The notes under the pieces were generated by a model, which saw only the letters and a list, made by a program, of their open reading frames with translations, was not told the origin of the DNA and made no database searches. From the NCBI GenBank assembly GCA_902595795.1, contig CACJRK010000009.1, positions 1 through 43,976 of the forward strand: 43,976 nt of DNA, read 5' to 3'. This document shows positions 32,155 through 39,541 of the stretch, piece by piece (the first letter of the stretch is position 1; each line of letters begins with the position of its first letter). The stretch is from an uncultured Pelagibacteraceae bacterium. Lineage in GTDB: Bacteria; Pseudomonadota; Alphaproteobacteria; Pelagibacterales; Pelagibacteraceae. The position numbers and the translations under genes were made by a program.

Positions 32155-32676
32155 TTACTCTTTGGGTTGTGTTTCAGAATTTTCTGCCGACAAACTACTC
32201 ATTTTTTCTGAATGTGCAAGCAAAATACTAATTAATTTAGATGCAGAAGCGTTCAAAATACCTAAAATATTGGTTCTTGCTTCATCTAATGTAGGTAAAC
32301 TTGCTACATTTTGGACACCCGCCTGATCTAAGACCTCATTATCCATTATTCCACCAATTAATTTTAAATTTTCGTTATCTTTTGCAAATTTTGAAAGAAT
32401 CCTCGCTGACATTATAGCATCATCTCCAAATGCAACCGCTGTAGGACCGGTAAATAAATTTGATAAATCTTTACACTTCGTTTTTTCTAAAGCTAATTTT
32501 GTGATTCTATTTTTTGTGATTTTAAAAATGATTCCATGCTCTCTCATTTTAGCTCTCAATTCATCTAATTGAGTCATAGTTAAACCTTGGTAATGAGTAA
32601 CCATAACAGCTTTGCTGCTATCAAACTTATTAATCATTTCTTCAATATAATTTTTCTTTTGTTCTTTGTTCATCAT
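32155..32676 (-). CDS. rplJ: 50S ribosomal protein L10
   Basis: L10 anchors the L7/L12 stalk to 23S rRNA. The N-terminal domain shows [37 protein letters not shown] and [12 protein letters not shown]; the C-terminal helix that binds L7/L12 dimers is at about residues 135-165. At 173 aa it is typical. It is only 2 bp after rplA, so an E. coli-type long L10-binding leader is absent. Confidence 0.95.
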   Translation of the reverse strand: MMNKEQKKNYIEEMINKFDSSKAVMVTHYQGLTMTQLDELRAKMREHGIIFKITKNRITKLALEKTKCKDLSNLFTGPTAVAFGDDAIMSARILSKFAKDNENLKLIGGIMDNEVLDQAGVQNVASLPTLDEARTNILGILNASASKLISILLAHSEKMSSLSAENSETQPKE

Positions 32677-32678
32677 AA

Positions 32679-33368
32679 TTATATCAATTTCCCTAATTTT
32701 ACTTTGTAAGAAATACCCATTGTTGATGTGGCAAATACACTTTTAATTAAATCACCTTTTAAAGTATTGTTTGATTTTTCTTTTTCTAAAGTGTCTAAAA
32801 TGGCATTATAATTTTTTAACAATTGATCATCGCTAAAAGATTTTTTACCAATACTAACTCCGATATTACCATCTTTATCATTTCTAATTTCAACTTGACC
32901 AGATTTAGCATTAGTCACAGCTTCTTTAATATTTTCAGAAACTGAACCAAGTTTAGGATTTGGCATTAAACCTTTTGGTCCTAAAACTTTACCTAATTTA
33001 GAAAGTTTAATCATCATTCCAGGAGTACAAATTAACTTTTCAAAATTTAGCTCACCACCTTTTATTTTTTCTATAAACTCATCGCTACCTACTATGTCTG
33101 CACCAGCATCTTTAGCATCTTGAGCTTTATTATCTTCACAAACTACAGCAACTTTTACTTTCTTTCCAGATCCCCCTGGTAAATTAACTACTGTTCTAAT
33201 ATTAATTTCATTTTTTTTTTGTTTATTGTTTATTTGAAAACTTAAATCTAAAGACTCATCAAATTTAGTTGTGCAGTTTTTTTTTAGCTCAGGTAATAAT
33301 TCTTCTATAGAAACAGCACTTAAGTTTTTAGTCTTTTCAGGTAATTTTTTAAATCTTTTAGACGCCAT
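32679..33368 (-). CDS. rplA: 50S ribosomal protein L1
   Basis: L1 forms the mobile stalk by the E site and represses rplKA translation in E. coli. GPKGLMPNPKLGSV and VEIRNDKDGNIGVSIGKKSF are the diagnostic segments; 229 aa. It shares one base with rplK. Confidence 0.96.
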   Translation of the reverse strand: MASKRFKKLPEKTKNLSAVSIEELLPELKKNCTTKFDESLDLSFQINNKQKKNEINIRTVVNLPGGSGKKVKVAVVCEDNKAQDAKDAGADIVGSDEFIEKIKGGELNFEKLICTPGMMIKLSKLGKVLGPKGLMPNPKLGSVSENIKEAVTNAKSGQVEIRNDKDGNIGVSIGKKSFSDDQLLKNYNAILDTLEKEKSNNTLKGDLIKSVFATSTMGISYKVKLGKLI

Positions 33369-33793
33369 TATTCTTTTACCTCAATACCCATTGATCTAGC
33401 CGATCCTGCAATAATTTTAACAGCTTCTTCAATATCATTCGCGTTTAAGTCATTCATTTTTTCTTTTGCTATACTCTCTAATTGTTTTTTAGAAATTGAA
33501 GCTACAATATTTCTTCCAGGTTCTTTTGATCCACCTTTAAGTTTCACTGCTTCTTTTATATAAAAAGATGCAGGTGGTGATTTAATTTTAAAATCAAACT
33601 TTTTATCTTTATAGACTGTAATTTCGACTGGAACAGGTTTACCTGCCATTGATTTTGTTTTATCATTAAATGCTTTACAAAACTCCATAATGTTTACTCC
33701 CCGTTGTCCTAATGCAGGGCCAACTGGTGGTGCTGGGTTTGCTTGACCACCTTTAATTTGTAATTTTATAAATCCACTAACTTCTTTTGCCAT
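33368..33793 (-). CDS. rplK: 50S ribosomal protein L11
   Basis: L11 is at the GTPase-associated centre and is needed for stringent-response activation by Rel[37 protein letters not shown] at the N-terminus and [10 protein letters not shown] at the C-terminus are diagnostic; 141 aa is normal. One-base overlaps join it to nusG and rplA. Confidence 0.97.
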   Translation of the reverse strand: MAKEVSGFIKLQIKGGQANPAPPVGPALGQRGVNIMEFCKAFNDKTKSMAGKPVPVEITVYKDKKFDFKIKSPPASFYIKEAVKLKGGSKEPGRNIVASISKKQLESIAKEKMNDLNANDIEEAVKIIAGSARSMGIEVKE

Positions 33794-34323
33794 TAACTTA
33801 CCTTTTCTACCTGGTTATATTCTAAATCTACAGGTGTAGGACGACCAAATATAGAAACTGACACCTTAAGTCTAGACTTTTCTTCATCTATATCTTCAAC
33901 CATTCCACTAAATGAAGCAAATGGACCGTCAACAACCTGAACTTTTTCACCAACGGTATACTCTATACCAGATTTTGGTTGAGCCACACCATCTTTTATT
34001 TGTCCTAAAATCTTTTCTATTTCTTTATCAGATACTGGTACTGGTACACCTTTAGTACCAAGAAAACCGCTAACTCTCTTCAAGTTTTTTATCATATGAT
34101 ACACATCATTATTCATTTCACATTTTACAAGTACGTAACCAGGAAAGTACTTCTTTTTTCTTTGAATTCTTTTTCCTCTCTTTACCTCTGTAACATCGTG
34201 AGTTGGAACTATAATTTCCTCAAATTTATCTGAGATCTTTGCTTTTTCAGCCTCTTCCTTAATTAAACTGGAAACTTTATTCTCAAAATTAGAGTGTGAT
34301 TGAACAATATACCAATTTTTCAT
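33793..34323 (-). CDS. nusG: Transcription termination/antitermination factor NusG
   Basis: NusG binds RNA polymerase and links it to Rho or to ribosomal S10. The NGN domain begins [14 protein letters not shown] and includes [17 protein letters not shown]. The KOW domain has [38 protein letters not shown]. At 176 aa it is standard. It overlaps secE by one base. Confidence 0.96.
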   Translation of the reverse strand: MKNWYIVQSHSNFENKVSSLIKEEAEKAKISDKFEEIIVPTHDVTEVKRGKRIQRKKKYFPGYVLVKCEMNNDVYHMIKNLKRVSGFLGTKGVPVPVSDKEIEKILGQIKDGVAQPKSGIEYTVGEKVQVVDGPFASFSGMVEDIDEEKSRLKVSVSIFGRPTPVDLEYNQVEKVS

Positions 34324-34514
34324 TAAATACTCACTTTAAGAAGTAATTCTAGACAAAATTTTAAAACCTGATCTAAAAGAAGAAAAAATAAAGACATCAG
34401 AACAGCCATTACAAAAACCATTAAAGCACCTTGTAATGTTTCTTTCCAAGTAGGCCAAGTAACCTTAAAAGCCTCTTGTTTAACTTCTTGAATAAATTTA
34501 ATTGGGTTTCTCAT
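34323..34514 (-). CDS. secE: Preprotein translocase subunit SecE
   Basis: SecE clamps the SecY channel. The short form (63 aa) has the conserved amphipathic start NPIKFIQEVKQEAFKVTWPTWKETLQG and a single membrane segment (about residues 30-53). It lies between tRNA-Trp and nusG, the standard position. Confidence 0.94.
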   Translation of the reverse strand: MRNPIKFIQEVKQEAFKVTWPTWKETLQGALMVFVMAVLMSLFFLLLDQVLKFCLELLLKVSI

Positions 34515-34530
34515 ATAATTTAGCTCAGTT

Positions 34531-34606
34531 TGGCAGGAGCGGAGGGACTCGAACCCTCAGCCTCCGGTTTTGGAGACCGGCGCTCTACCAATTGAGCTAC
34601 ACTCCT
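34531..34606 (-). tRNA. tRNA-Trp (CCA anticodon)
   Basis: The 76-nt cloverleaf has the acceptor AGGAGTG paired with CGCTCCT and an encoded CCA end. The anticodon loop between CCGGT-type arms reads CTCCAAA, anticodon CCA. It lies 10 bp after the tuf stop and 16 bp before secE on the same strand, so tuf, tRNA-Trp and secE probably share a transcript cut by tRNA processing. Confidence 0.95.
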
Positions 34607-34616
34607 ACTTATAGAG

Positions 34617-35807
34617 TTACTCTATAATTTTAGTTACTACTCCAGCTCCAACAGTTCTGCCACCTTCTCGAATAGCAAAGTTTAATTGTTCTGCCATTGC
34701 AATTGGTGTTATTAACTTAACAGTGAACTTAGCATCATCACCTGGCATTACCATTTCAGTACCTGCTGGTAACTCAACTTCACCTGTAACGTCTGTAGTT
34801 CTAAAATAAAATTGTGGTCTGTATTTAGTAAAGAAAGGAGTATGTCTTCCACCTTCATCTTTTTTAAGTACATAAGCTTGAGCCTCGAATTTAGTGTGAG
34901 GAGTAATTGAACCAGGCTTGCAAAGAACTTGACCTCTTTCAATGTCATCTCTTTCAATACCTCTCAATAAAATTCCAACGTTATCTCCAGCTTCACCAGA
35001 ATCCAATAGTTTTCTAAACATTTCAACTCCAGTACAAACTGATTTTTTTGTTTCTCTTATTCCAACAATTTCAACTTCTTCGCCGGTTTTAATTACTCCC
35101 GACTCAACTCTACCAGTTGCAACTGTTCCTCTTCCTGAAATAGAAAATACATCTTCAACTGGCATCAAGAAAGGTTTATCAACTTCCCTAGCTGGTTGTG
35201 GTATATGTTCATCAACTGCTTTCATTAATTCTAAAATTGAATTTTTTCCAATTTCATCATCTCTTTTTTCTACAGCTGCTAATGCTGAACCTTTTATAAT
35301 TGGAGTTTTGTCTCCTGGATATTTGTATGAAGTTAAAAGTTCTCTAATTTCTTCTTCAACAAGTTCAATCATGTCTTTATCATCGACTTGGTCGACTTTA
35401 TTTAAATAAACAACTATTGCTGGAATACCAACTTGTCTGCCTAAAAGTATATGTTCTCTTGTTTGTGGCATAGGACCATCAGCTGCATTAACAACCAGTA
35501 TAGCGCCGTCCATTTGCGCTGCACCAGTTATCATATTTTTAACGTAGTCAGCATGACCAGGACAATCAACGTGAGCATAATGTCTTTTTTCAGTTTCATA
35601 TTCAACGTGAGCAGTTGAAATTGTAATTCCTCTTTCTTTTTCCTCTGGTGCTTTATCGATTTGATCATAAGCAACAGCTTGACCACCACCAGTTTCAGCT
35701 AATACATTTGTGATAGCTGCAGTAAGAGTAGTTTTACCATGGTCGACATGACCAATAGTCCCAATGTTACAGTGGGGTTTACTTCTAACAAATTTTTCTT
35801 TTGACAT
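34617..35807 (-). CDS. tuf: Elongation factor Tu
   Basis: EF-Tu delivers aminoacyl-tRNA. [15 protein letters not shown] (G1, about residue 19), [26 protein letters not shown] (G3) and NKVDQVDD (G4) are intact; domains 2 and 3 follow to the end [11 protein letters not shown]. At 396 aa it is full length. This is the tufB-like position between tRNA-Gly and tRNA-Trp; no second copy occurs after fusA in this window. Confidence 0.98.
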   Translation of the reverse strand: MSKEKFVRSKPHCNIGTIGHVDHGKTTLTAAITNVLAETGGGQAVAYDQIDKAPEEKERGITISTAHVEYETEKRHYAHVDCPGHADYVKNMITGAAQMDGAILVVNAADGPMPQTREHILLGRQVGIPAIVVYLNKVDQVDDKDMIELVEEEIRELLTSYKYPGDKTPIIKGSALAAVEKRDDEIGKNSILELMKAVDEHIPQPAREVDKPFLMPVEDVFSISGRGTVATGRVESGVIKTGEEVEIVGIRETKKSVCTGVEMFRKLLDSGEAGDNVGILLRGIERDDIERGQVLCKPGSITPHTKFEAQAYVLKKDEGGRHTPFFTKYRPQFYFRTTDVTGEVELPAGTEMVMPGDDAKFTVKLITPIAMAEQLNFAIREGGRTVGAGVVTKIIE

Positions 35808-35852
35808 TACGTTTTTACCTCAGTTTTTGTTTTAATTAATAATTTTTTTTCT

Positions 35853-35926
35853 TGGAGCGGGTAAAGGGAATCGAACCCTTACATCCAGCTTGGAAGGCTA
35901 GCGTTCTACCATTGAACTACACCCGC
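35853..35926 (-). tRNA. tRNA-Gly (TCC anticodon)
   Basis: The 74-nt gene has the acceptor GCGGGTG, T-arm GGTTCGATTCC and an encoded CCA. The anticodon loop reads CTTCCAA, anticodon TCC. It lies between tRNA-Tyr and tuf on the minus strand, in the order familiar from the tufB operon. Confidence 0.95.
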
Positions 35927-35971
35927 AAAACCCCAAGAGTAACACTCCATGTCATCTAAAAATTTATTGAA

Positions 35972-36057
35972 TGGTGGAGGGGGAAAGATTCGAACTTTCG
36001 AAGACCGAAGTCAACGGGTTTACAGCCCGCCCCATTTGACCGCTCTGGAACCCCTCC
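35972..36057 (-). tRNA. tRNA-Tyr (GTA anticodon)
   Basis: The 86-nt gene has a long variable arm as expected for bacterial tRNA-Tyr. The acceptor is GGAGGGG paired with CCCCTCC, and CCA is encoded. The anticodon loop reads CTGTAAA, anticodon GTA. It is the first gene of the tRNA-Tyr, tRNA-Gly, tuf, tRNA-Trp, secE unit. Confidence 0.95.
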
Positions 36058-36105
36058 TTCTGGGGAAGTGTCCCCTGTTCAATAAAAGCTTCAAACAACA
36101 GGCGT

Positions 36106-36133
36106 TTTATATATTTTATTTATGTAAATGCAA
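36106..36133 (-). promoter_or_regulatory. Candidate promoter of the tRNA-Tyr/tRNA-Gly/tuf unit
   Basis: On the minus strand TTGCAT-N16-TATAAA lies about 50 bp before tRNA-Tyr. A small GC hairpin (GGGGA/TCCCC at 36062-36075) lies between it and the tRNA. Called by eye. Confidence 0.5.
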
Positions 36134-36186
36134 CACGTGATTTAATAGGTAAATATTATAAAAAACGTGTAAAAGTCTATAAATTT

Positions 36187-36930
36187 ATGAATAAATCATC
36201 TTTTTTTATTGCTGGCCAGCACGCAGTAATTGAAGCTCTTAGAAATCCTAGAAGAAAGGTTTTAAGAGTTTTTTTAACTGAAGATGCAAAAAAAAATATC
36301 CATAGAAAAAATCCAAAACAAAATGTTTTAAATGATGTAAAAATTTACTTTAAATCTAAAAAAGAATTAGACAAATACACAAATAAAGAACAATTGATGC
36401 ATGGAGGGTATGTTGCTGAAATTGAACATTTAGATCAACCAGACTTAAAAGAATTTATTAAAGAAAAAAATAAATGTACTTTAGTTTGTTTGGATGAAGT
36501 ATCTGATCCAAGAAACATTGGATCATTAATTAGAAGTGCTGCTTCATTTAAAATTGATGGTTTAATTATTAAGCAAAGACATTTTCCTAACGATAGTAAG
36601 TTAATGTATAAATCAGCAAGTGGGTGCATGGAACACTTAAATATTTTTGAGGTATCAAATATTAATTCTACACTTAAAAATTTAAAAGAAAAAAATTTTT
36701 GGGTTTATGGTTTTGATTCTAAGGGAGAAAATGATTTTACAGACATTAAATGGGAAGGAAAAAATATTCTTCTTTTTGGATCTGAAGGTTTTGGAATGAG
36801 ACAACATACAGGAAAATATGCAGATTTTTTTGTTAAAATAGATATAAATAAAGATGTTGAAAGTTTAAATATATCAAATAGTGCAGCAATAGTATTTCAT
36901 CATTTGAGTTATTTAAAAAAAAAGAGTTGA
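36187..36930 (+). CDS. rlmB: TrmH-family 23S rRNA 2'-O-ribose methyltransferase, RlmB type
   Basis: It methylates a guanosine ribose in domain V of 23S rRNA with SAM. An N-terminal substrate-binding domain (GQHAVIEALRNPRRKVLRVFLTEDA, about residues 9-75) precedes the SPOUT domain. SPOUT motifs are LDEVSDPRNIGSLIRSAASF, LLFGSEGFGMR and LNISNSAAIVFHHL, which form the knotted SAM site. At 247 aa it is normal. It diverges from the tRNA-Tyr/tuf unit and tRNA-Thr follows 33 bp later. Confidence 0.9.
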   Translation: MNKSSFFIAGQHAVIEALRNPRRKVLRVFLTEDAKKNIHRKNPKQNVLNDVKIYFKSKKELDKYTNKEQLMHGGYVAEIEHLDQPDLKEFIKEKNKCTLVCLDEVSDPRNIGSLIRSAASFKIDGLIIKQRHFPNDSKLMYKSASGCMEHLNIFEVSNINSTLKNLKEKNFWVYGFDSKGENDFTDIKWEGKNILLFGSEGFGMRQHTGKYADFFVKIDINKDVESLNISNSAAIVFHHLSYLKKKS

Positions 36931-36955
36931 TTAATTTATAAATAATTACTACTTA
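36927..36955 (+). promoter_or_regulatory. Candidate promoter of tRNA-Thr
   Basis: TTGATT-N17-TACTTA overlaps the end of rlmB and ends 8 bp before the tRNA 5' end, a distance that fits direct initiation at the tRNA. It is a moderate consensus match only. Confidence 0.35.
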
Positions 36956-36963
36956 TTGAACAT

Positions 36964-37039
36964 GCCCTTGTAGCTCAGCTGGTAGAGCAATTGATTTGTA
37001 ATCAATAGGTCCGCGGTTCGAATCCGTGCGGGGGCACCA
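36964..37039 (+). tRNA. tRNA-Thr (TGT anticodon), attachment site of the micro-island array
   Basis: The 76-nt gene has the acceptor GCCCTTG paired with CGGGGGC, the D-arm TAGCTCAGCTGGTAGAGC, the anticodon loop TTTGTAA (anticodon TGT) and an encoded CCA. Its 3' portion, from the anticodon stem at 36993 through CCA and 12 bp beyond to 37051, is repeated exactly at 38066-38124 and 39439-39497. It is therefore both a functional tRNA gene and the left junction of three small integrated cassettes. Confidence 0.95.
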
Positions 37040-37096
37040 TCACTCAATAAATTCAACACTAATTTTTTTTGCTAATTCTAAAAATTCTTAATTATT

Positions 37097-37138
37097 GTGT
37101 CGTGAGTGTGTCGTAGTAGTGTCGTGATCAAGTGGTCG
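37097..37138 (+). repeat. Left arm-type repeats of micro-island 1 (GTGTCG x3, 11-bp period) plus GTGGTCG
   Basis: GTGTCG occurs at 37097, 37108 and 37119, exactly 11 bp apart and so on one face of the helix. GTGGTCG follows at 37132, 13 bp after the last unit. The same architecture with different unit sequences is found in micro-islands 2 and 3. The likely role is integrase arm-binding, by analogy with phage attP sites. Confidence 0.7.
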
Positions 37139-37209
37139 TAAGACTTTTAATCAGTCAAAAGTTTATATGTCAAAAATGTTAATTCAATTATAATTAAAGC
37201 TTCAATCAT

Positions 37210-37731
37210 TTAAAATTTAGATTGAGATAAACCATATTTTTTGCATCTCCACACTTGCACCCATTCTATATTTAATCCTTTTTTTCCAATTTTTTTTCTA
37301 TATTTTTTATCTTTATTTGATTTTATATAAGATTCTTTTGAATAACCCACTTGAACTTTTCCTTGAAGTCTATCTATATAAACTATCCAAAAACGATCTT
37401 TAAAATCAGCGCTGTACCATTCGTTCCAATCAGATATGAAAGTATCATATGTTAAAACTTCTCCAGACTTAGTAACATGTTTTGCATTTTTTTCTAAAGG
37501 TCTATTCCATGATTGGACACGGGTTTCATCTATTTTATTAACCTCAAAAGTTACTTTATTACCACCCGACCCTTGAATTATATCAATAAACTTTTCATCA
37601 AAATTTAGATAAATAATATTTTTTTCAACTATCTCTACTAGGCCTTGACACTGAAGTTTAACTTTTGCTAAAGCGTTTCCACTTAACAACAAACCCAGAA
37701 CCACGATCCCTAAAAGTTTTTTCACTAACAT
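37210..37731 (-). CDS. Exported protein of unknown function with MKKLLG-type signal peptide
   Basis: I do not recognise the mature part. The N-terminus MLVKKLLGIVVLGLLLSGNALA is a clear Sec signal peptide with likely cleavage after ALA, leaving about 150 aa of periplasmic or secreted protein with tryptophans and a basic C-terminal half (KSNKDKKYRKKIGKKG). A GTG at 37725 may be the real start: it overlaps the stop of the upstream gene as TAGTG and gives MKKLLGIVVLG exactly. It is the second gene of the micro-island 1 pair. The signal-peptide DNA is nearly identical to that of four other genes nearby. Confidence 0.7.
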   Translation of the reverse strand: MLVKKLLGIVVLGLLLSGNALAKVKLQCQGLVEIVEKNIIYLNFDEKFIDIIQGSGGNKVTFEVNKIDETRVQSWNRPLEKNAKHVTKSGEVLTYDTFISDWNEWYSADFKDRFWIVYIDRLQGKVQVGYSKESYIKSNKDKKYRKKIGKKGLNIEWVQVWRCKKYGLSQSKF

Positions 37732-37970
37732 CTTGCAGGTTCTGCTGGTTGCATATCAGCGTCTTTATCTTCTCTTTCAAAAAACTGAACCATAGATTGA
37801 ACATTTGCTCTTCTTCCAACTACAAATTTATAACCATCAACACATACTGTTGCGATTGTATAATTGAACTCTTTGGCTTTTAAGGTTTTCTCTTCAATTA
37901 ATCTTATTTCTGCAAAAGCATTCACACTCAAAAATAAACCCAGAACCACGATCCCTAAAAGTTTTTTCAT
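37725..37970 (-). CDS. Small exported protein of unknown function (81 aa)
   Basis: MKKLLGIVVLGLFLSVNAFA is a Sec signal peptide with likely cleavage after AFA, leaving about 61 aa. The mature part has two cysteines (one in ATVCVDGYKF, one at the C-terminus) that could form a disulfide. I do not recognise it; the GYKFVVG stretch suggests a small beta protein. The stop TAG overlaps the GTG start of the next gene (TAGTG), so the two are probably translationally coupled. Right-arm integrase-type repeats begin 19 nt upstream of its ATG, inside its promoter region. Confidence 0.7.
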   Translation of the reverse strand: MKKLLGIVVLGLFLSVNAFAEIRLIEEKTLKAKEFNYTIATVCVDGYKFVVGRRANVQSMVQFFEREDKDADMQPAEPARC

Positions 37971-37988
37971 TATGAAAACTTTAGCATT

Positions 37989-38005
37989 GTGTCGTACGTG
38001 TGTCG
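37989..38005 (+). repeat. Right arm-type repeats of micro-island 1 (GTGTCG x2)
   Basis: GTGTCG at 37989 and 38000 are 11 bp apart and carry the same unit as the left arm of this cassette. They lie 60-77 bp from the tRNA-Thr fragment and 19 nt from the ATG of the first gene. Confidence 0.65.
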
Positions 38006-38065
38006 AGATTACTGATGATTGTTTAGAAGTATTGCTAAAGCATATTTATTTGATTGATGATACAA

Positions 38066-38112
38066 GATTTGTAATCAATAGGTCCGCGGTTCGAATCCGT
38101 GCGGGGGCACCA
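38066..38112 (+). pseudogene. tRNA-Thr 3' fragment (att copy 2)
   Basis: The 47 bases from the anticodon stem to CCA are identical to tRNA-Thr, and the identity continues 12 bp past CCA (to 38124). The D-arm and 5' acceptor strand are missing, so it cannot be a functional tRNA. It marks the junction between micro-islands 1 and 2. Confidence 0.95.
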
Positions 38113-38179
38113 TCACTCAATAAAATCAACGTTAATTTTTTTTCAGAATTTTAATTTTAATCAAATTTCTTTAATGAGT

Positions 38180-38221
38180 GTGACGCCAGTGTGACGTGAG
38201 TGTGATGTGATCAAGTGGTCG
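38180..38221 (+). repeat. Left arm-type repeats of micro-island 2 (GTGACG-like x3) plus GTGGTCG
   Basis: Three units at an exact 11-bp period, then GTGGTCG 13 bp after the last, the same spacing as in micro-island 1. The GTGGTCG ends only 2 bp from the stop codon of the lipoprotein gene. Confidence 0.7.
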
Positions 38222-38223
38222 TT

Positions 38224-38616
38224 TTAATCAATTCTAAATTTAAAATTTTTAAATTTAACATCTTTGAGATTGATATTAGTTATTTGTTTGCACTTTATAT
38301 TATCTAAGTCTTTATCTATGTCAGGAAAGTCACCTGTTGATATAACTATTTCTTGTCCTGGTTCTAGAACATCTTTTGTTTCTAATAGTATGGAGCTAAT
38401 AGTCTTATCTTTTGTCGACACATCAAATATAAATGAAGGTTGAAGAGCAAGAGATGATTTATTTTTATACTTAAATATTAATAGACAATTTGTTAAAGGA
38501 GCATCCCATTTTTCTATTATAATATCATATGCATCATCACTAAATTTGATAGCAGTACCAGTTGCACAACCTGTTAATAAAAAACCCAGAACCACGAACC
38601 CTAAAAGTTTTTTCAT
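38224..38616 (-). CDS. Predicted lipoprotein with MKKLLG-type signal peptide
   Basis: MKKLLGFVVLGFLLTGCATG is a lipoprotein signal peptide with lipobox LTGC, so Cys17 should be lipidated. The roughly 113-aa mature domain resembles no family I can name; its alternating pattern (NCLLIFKYKNKSSLALQPSFIFDV, EPGQEIVIS) suggests a beta-sandwich, as in small lipoproteins related to FxLYD-type domains, but this is a guess. Its ATG overlaps the TGA of the upstream HNH gene (ATGA). The signal-peptide DNA is the shared module with one change (ATC to TTC). Confidence 0.75.
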   Translation of the reverse strand: MKKLLGFVVLGFLLTGCATGTAIKFSDDAYDIIIEKWDAPLTNCLLIFKYKNKSSLALQPSFIFDVSTKDKTISSILLETKDVLEPGQEIVISTGDFPDIDKDLDNIKCKQITNINLKDVKFKNFKFRID

Positions 38617-39344
38617 ACTTTTCCCATCTCTTTTTCTTTTGCTAAAACTTTTTTAATTATATCATTATTAAACTGATCACTGTCCTTTGATTTTTCAGTT
38701 CTTCTATGGCAATTAGGACATACGGCAGCAACATTTTCGGGATGGTCAGGTCCGCCTTTGCTAATTGGTATTAAGTGATGGACTTCTAAATAAGGTGTTC
38801 CATTTCTAGTTTCAAAGGGTGCGGGAGTATCGCAACTTTCACAAATACCTTTTGATCTTTGAATTGCATATGAATGAACAGCTGTACTTGTTGAGCGCCC
38901 CTTTGATGTTGTCTTATAAGTTCGAACTTTAACAATAGAATTTTTATATGCGTTCTCTCTTAATCTAATTAAAGGATTTTTAATTATGTCTGGTGTCTCT
39001 GATACATATTTATACAATCTGTCACTAACAGGAATTGCATAAATTTGTTTTATTGGAGAATAATCGTTAACCAAATCAATTGTCTTATCTGTTGCAACTA
39101 AATAAGGGTCACCAATTTTTTTTCCTGTTTTTTTATTTGTTTTTTGTGCAACTTTAACTAAAGCTCTGAATTTAGTACCTAAAGGATTATCTTCTCTTAT
39201 TGATCTTGGAAATTCTACACGTACATCTTCAGCAAACATTTCTACAGGTCTAACTCTTGGTCTACTTATTCCTGCTTCTTTAAATGTTTCTAACAAAACT
39301 CCTGTGAAATAATCTCCAACTTTATAATCTACGTTAAATTTCAT
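38613..39344 (-). CDS. HNH endonuclease family protein
   Basis: The C-terminal third is a zinc-supported HNH domain: CESC at 168-171, LEVHHLIP with His189 and His190, ENVAAVCPNCHRR with Asn204, Cys209, Cys212 and His213. The spacing fits McrA-like HNH nucleases. The N-terminal 150 residues are unrecognised; they are basic and could bind DNA. There is no signal peptide, so it acts in the cytoplasm, unlike the lipoprotein it is coupled to by an ATGA overlap. Possible roles are defence against phage DNA, a homing or island-transfer nuclease, or competition between elements. The right arm repeats start 18 nt upstream of its ATG. Confidence 0.85.
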   Translation of the reverse strand: MKFNVDYKVGDYFTGVLLETFKEAGISRPRVRPVEMFAEDVRVEFPRSIREDNPLGTKFRALVKVAQKTNKKTGKKIGDPYLVATDKTIDLVNDYSPIKQIYAIPVSDRLYKYVSETPDIIKNPLIRLRENAYKNSIVKVRTYKTTSKGRSTSTAVHSYAIQRSKGICESCDTPAPFETRNGTPYLEVHHLIPISKGGPDHPENVAAVCPNCHRRTEKSKDSDQFNNDIIKKVLAKEKEMGKV

Positions 39345-39361
39345 AAAAAAACTTTATCACT

Positions 39362-39378
39362 GTGACGATAGTGTGAAT
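39362..39378 (+). repeat. Right arm-type repeats of micro-island 2 (GTGACG, GTGAAT)
   Basis: Two units 11 bp apart, using the GTGA variant of this cassette's left arm. They lie 18 nt upstream of the HNH gene start and about 60 bp from tRNA-Thr fragment 3, matching the layout of micro-island 1. Confidence 0.6.
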
Positions 39379-39434
39379 AGATCAAAGTTAAATATCAAAT
39401 TTTGTTGGAAACAAATGTCTATTTAAAGTTTTAT

Positions 39435-39485
39435 AATTGATTTGTAATCAATAGGTCCGCGGTTCGAATCCGTGCGGGGGCACCA
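39435..39485 (+). pseudogene. tRNA-Thr 3' fragment (att copy 3)
   Basis: It is identical to tRNA-Thr from the anticodon stem to CCA and on to 39497; the perfect 59-bp repeat is 39439-39497. It lacks the 5' half. It is the boundary between micro-islands 2 and 3. Confidence 0.95.
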
Positions 39486-39541
39486 TCACTCAATAAAATC
39501 AACATTAAATTTTTTCAAAAAGCTAAATTTCTATTCTGACT

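Larger units (their letters stand above)
37040..38112. mobile_element. tRNA-Thr micro-island 1 (about 1.07 kb, no integrase)
   Basis: It is bounded on the left by intact tRNA-Thr and on the right by a tRNA-Thr 3' fragment. The left arm has three GTGTCG units at 37097, 37108 and 37119 (11-bp period) followed by GTGGTCG at 37132. The right arm has two units at 37989 and 38000. Between them are two overlapping minus-strand genes for exported proteins sharing the MKKLLGIVVLG signal peptide. The layout matches attL and attR of a tyrosine-recombinase element. No integrase or replication gene is present, so movement would need an enzyme in trans. Boundaries are seen; mobility is inferred. Confidence 0.7.
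38113..39485. mobile_element. tRNA-Thr micro-island 2 (about 1.37 kb, HNH nuclease and lipoprotein)
   Basis: It lies between tRNA-Thr fragments 2 and 3. Left arm units GTGACG, GTGACG, GTGATG start at 38180, 38191 and 38202 (11-bp period), then GTGGTCG at 38215. Right arm units GTGACG and GTGAAT start at 39362 and 39373. The unit differs from micro-island 1 (GTGTCG) but is shared by both ends of this cassette, as expected if each came from an element with its own integrase specificity. The cargo is an HNH endonuclease gene coupled to a lipoprotein gene. Confidence 0.7.

Noticed and set aside
31764-32231. Plus-strand 155-aa frame opposite rplL
   Set aside because: It is the antisense shadow of the alanine-rich L7/L12 gene and has no plausible family features.
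35853-36057. tRNA-Gly and tRNA-Tyr as further integration sites
   Set aside because: No duplicated fragments of these genes and no phased repeats are found near them.
35949-36140. Plus-strand 63-aa frame over tRNA-Tyr
   Set aside because: It reads through the tRNA gene on the opposite strand and has no start context or homology I recognise.
37143-37162. Six-bp hairpin as a terminator of micro-island 1 genes
   Set aside because: The stem is short and AT-rich with an 8-nt loop and no U-run; such pairs are common by chance in this sequence.
37864-38154. Plus-strand 96-aa frame, and other plus-strand frames at 37665, 40217 and 42581 that encode a peptide like PRTTIPKSFF
   Set aside because: The apparently conserved peptide is the antisense reading of the signal-peptide DNA module; the minus-strand genes explain it, and one of these frames also runs across a tRNA fragment.
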